A stretch of DNA of 64,000 bases from Micrasema longulum (Eukaryota; Arthropoda; Insecta; Trichoptera; Brachycentridae): assembly GCA_022494885.1 (NCBI GenBank), contig JAGVSM010003523.1, positions 124,001 through 188,000 on the forward strand, written 5' to 3'. The notes under the pieces are model-generated. The model ran no database searches, had not been told where the DNA came from, and worked only from the letters and a program-made list of their open reading frames with translations. A program made the translations under genes and the position numbers. Shown here in pieces: positions 61,418 to 64,000 of this stretch; position 1 is the stretch's first letter, and the number at the start of each line of letters is the position of its first letter.

Positions 61418-61530
61418 AAAGACTGATCAACTTATCTTCATGCAAAAAAGTGATCAAGATATTATGCCATTAATATACCAATGCAGTGCCTAATGTACAA
61501 TAAGGTGCGAAAAGGAAAATTATGATATAT
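61418..61530 (+). mobile_element. SINE family A 3' fragment
   Basis: GACTGATCAACTTATCTTCA, AAAAAGTGATCAAGATATT and CCAATGCAGTGCCTAATGTA match the SINE A body without head, directly behind the B SINE. Confidence 0.65.
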
Positions 61531-61714
61531 CTTGATTAAATTAAATAAAAACGTAGTTATTTAAATTTACAAAATTGTACTTTTGGTGGTTCAGGACAAA
61601 CGTCAAAAAACATTCATTTGACTTAGACTTGCCCTATAAAGTAAATAACTTTTAAAATTAGTGACACAAAAACGAACCTAAATGTTTTTGTTTGCCCCAA
61701 AACGGAGCCCAAGA

Positions 61715-62315
61715 TACCAAGTTTGTTTATTTATACCCAGGGTTGCATTCAACGATCATACATATGCTATCAACAGTTGGAGGGCAGTCATTTTTGGAAC
61801 ATAAAAATATGTACAAATTTGTATTTTACATTTGTTTTTAGTGGATCCTAATCAGATTTCCTTAAATTCCTTATAATGTCCACCAATTTTTTTTTTCATT
61901 GGATTTTGGGGAATTAAAAAATTATATTGATTCACGTTGATTGTATTTTCAAAAAATATTTCTATCAGTGCAGCCCTGAAAGTAAAAAAGCTTTTCAATT
62001 GCGCGACTAAGCATAGTTTGACGTTAACAAAAAACAATATTTATATTTGAATATAAATTGTTTTAAACCTTGTTAATCACTAATGAATATTTACCAATGA
62101 AAAGATACACAATTCTATTTTTTCCTAAAGGTTTTACACACTTTCATGACACAAGCAGGCGTTTTGGTTTTGATTTTAAACGTCACGCCTGGCTGGTCAA
62201 ATGATGACTACATACGCGTTGGGCATTACTGAGCGTTTGGGCATGAATTAAATGTCATAATTTTTTAGGTCTTGTAGCATATCTATGTGTAAAGATATTA
62301 GTGCACAATGGTTTT
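61715..62315 (+). mobile_element. Dispersed repeat family F, copy 2
   Basis: Collinear with 4475-5075 over about 600 bp with many small differences (see the landmarks listed there). Ends near ATCTATGTGTAAAGATATTAG. Non-coding. Confidence 0.65.
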
Positions 62316-62820
62316 TAAAACACTGAGAAAGTTTTATACCCAGTGTAGACACTATTAATTTAATGAATAAAAAAAATCAACAAAATAGTTTTACATGTCT
62401 ACCATAATATTCTTTATACACTGGAAAACATTGTACATAGAATCAAAACCTCCTCGGTGTTGATAGAATAGCATTGTATAAATTTTAAAAATTCACGTTG
62501 CATTGTCGCATAGATAAACCAAATGTCAAATTGTCAATGTTTTGTTTATTGTTTTTTGCCGAAATTTTGACAGGTGCGGATGGTTAATTTTTCATTCCAT
62601 CGTATTAAATTCTGAGTTTATACTACATTTAAGATTTATTTTAGAAATAAAATATACATTAAAAAAAAGTTTTTAGTATGTACTTGATTAATCAAAATAT
62701 AATTATTTTTGTCAATGTTTTTTTATGGTTATGTGCATTTTCAAAATACACTGTTTCATTAAGATACCAATAAACAAATTTTTGCTTATAATTCAGATAC
62801 AGTATAGTTATTGATCCAGG

Positions 62821-62869
62821 ATGGCTGCCGAAAATTCAAAATTTGACGAGTTGAAAGAAAATTTGACAG
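62821..62869 (+). CDS. Possible first coding exon of a gene extending beyond the window
   Basis: ATG in CAGGATGGCTGCC context opens MAAENSKFDELKENLT and ends at ACAG|GTACTG, a fair donor, leaving phase 1. The residues look like a soluble, charged N-terminus. The following sequence to 63033 stays open only by chance-like hydrophobic codons. I cannot name the gene, and no second exon is visible before the window ends, only transposon debris. Confidence 0.3.
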
Positions 62870-63284
62870 GTACTGTGATGAATGTTTTTATATTTAGAAC
62901 ATTTTACAAATATTACTTGTTCATTTGTTTGTATTTTTCTCATATATCAGAACTATGTATCATTTTTGCTGATCAACCCTTAGACTGCCAAGCATTTTTT
63001 CAAGAATCTAATCCGAAATGCTATTATATTTAAATATTTAAAAAATATTTTATCGAATATGCTGTTTTCCAAACACTACTGTTTTAAAAATTAATAGCAA
63101 TGCCAAGAAAAATTTTCCATTTCATATATTTCTAATTCACGCCCAATGAAGTGAGTAAGATAGACAACACTTGCCGCGCGCATCACATTCTCGTGCAGCG
63201 GTTGTAAACCCTCTCTCATTTGGAAATAAAAATTAACGAAAATGATCTCCTGCAGTGATCTTAAGGAGAATTGTTTTAATGGTT

Positions 63285-63725
63285 AAGCCCTGGTATTCTC
63301 CGTTTTCCTATATGGGGCTGAAACGTGGACAATGCGTGCCTATGAGAGGAAGAGGATCGATGCATTTGAGATGTGGTGTTGAAGAAGGCTGCTGCGTGTA
63401 CCTTGGACAGCCAGAAGGATGAATGTATCGATTCTGGAAGAGCTCCATTTTACAACTCGTCTGTCAGTGGTGTGTCTTTCTTTTAACATATTGCTAGGCG
63501 TGAGCCAGACAATCTAGAAAAGGCAATAATGTTTGGCTGAGTTGAAGGTAGGAGAAGCCGGGTAAAATCCCATATAGATGGACTTACCAAATAAAGGAGG
63601 CTACGGGGATAAAATTTGATGTGTCGGTTTGTCGGGCTGAGAACAGACTGGAGTGGAAAAGACTAATCAGAAGTGTTCACGGTGGTCACGATCCTCATCA
63701 TTGAGGGACCGACTTGGAAGAGAGA
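63285..63725 (+). pseudogene. RTE-type LINE ORF2 C-terminal pseudogene
   Basis: The frame reads VFSVFLYGAETWTMRAYERK, then RIDAFEMWC with TGA replacing the expected TGG, then RRLLRVPWTARRMNVSILEE. After a frameshift come HIARREPDNLEKAIMFG and AENRLEWKRLIRSVHGGHDP. This order is the C-terminal domain of RTE/BovB-like non-LTR elements. It carries at least one nonsense codon and two frame changes, so it is inactive. Confidence 0.8.
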
Positions 63726-63834
63726 TTGAAACGACATAATTATGATTGTTTTTTTGTTGATTGCGGGGCAAAGTGCCCTGTTACATATTATCAAACCTAC
63801 CACTTCCATGCATGCTAAACAAAAATGGAGTGAA

Positions 63835-64000
63835 ATATATCTAGAAATTTTTCGTAACGGAGGGAAAATATTTTTGCCAAGGGAGTATGGAAGTCTAGTC
63901 ATTTACAGGGCCTGTCATTGGCTGGTTTAAATTGCCGCTTTACACACGGTGGAATATTCGCCATTCTGCGTATGTTTAAACAACCACATTATTTATAATT
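63835..64000 (+). mobile_element. Dispersed repeat family E, last copy (runs off the window)
   Basis: GAGTATGGAAGTCTAGTCAT, TTACAGGGCCTGTCATTGGC and TTAAATTGCCGCTTTACACA. The GGCTTACGA part of the core is deleted. Confidence 0.65.

Overview
This window is insect nuclear DNA, most likely from a moth or butterfly. It is AT-rich. Its genes are interrupted by introns with GT-AG ends, and the space between them is packed with tRNA-derived SINEs, fragments of non-LTR retrotransposons and small inverted-repeat DNA transposons. The insect assignment is firm from the protein families. The lepidopteran assignment is an inference from the repeat types and gene style.

Four host genes can be read exon by exon with consistent splice phase. 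(1) A DPAGT1/Alg7 orthologue (+, 21462-24129, 5 exons, 402 aa) carries out the first step of the N-glycan lipid-linked oligosaccharide pathway. (2) A cropped/TFAP4 orthologue (-, 27163-30030, 3 exons, 377 aa) is a bHLH-leucine-zipper transcription factor with a GC-rich last exon. (3) A TTC4/Dpit47-type TPR co-chaperone (+, 34014-35901, 4 exons, 386 aa). (4) A TRIM9/TRIM67 E3 ubiquitin ligase (-, 44896-60280, 9 exons, 662 aa) has RING, two B-boxes, coiled coil, COS, FN3 and SPRY, and its introns are full of transposons. The four act in unrelated processes (ER glycosylation, transcription, Hsp90 co-chaperoning, ubiquitin signalling) and do not form a functional cluster. A possible first exon of a fifth gene starts at 62821.

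Region by region: 1-11 kb holds no supported gene, only repeats (a LINE 3' end, four SINE families, a tandem array, a hairpin with a YY1/Pho-like motif). 11.2-14.8 kb holds the most interesting object, a decayed two-gene DNA transposon. A THAP-domain transposase on + and a SWIM-zinc-finger gene on - point at each other, and an internal deletion has fused them. 15.4-15.8 kb has the acidic N-terminus of a piggyBac-type transposase. 16-21 kb is repeats. 21-36 kb has three host genes separated by LINE and SINE debris. 36-45 kb is intergenic and contains a pogo-like element with clear 26-bp inverted ends. 45-60 kb is TRIM9, with a mariner-type pseudogene, a nearly perfect 107-bp-arm hairpin, and SINEs directly beside two splice sites. 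60-64 kb has SINE, dispersed-repeat and RTE-type LINE remnants.

I did not find an intact undescribed system. The closest candidate is the convergent THAP-transposase/SWIM pair, which I believe belongs to the ISL2EU/IS4EU type of transposon. Coordinates of repeat edges are approximate; splice sites of the four genes were derived base by base from reading frame and phase.
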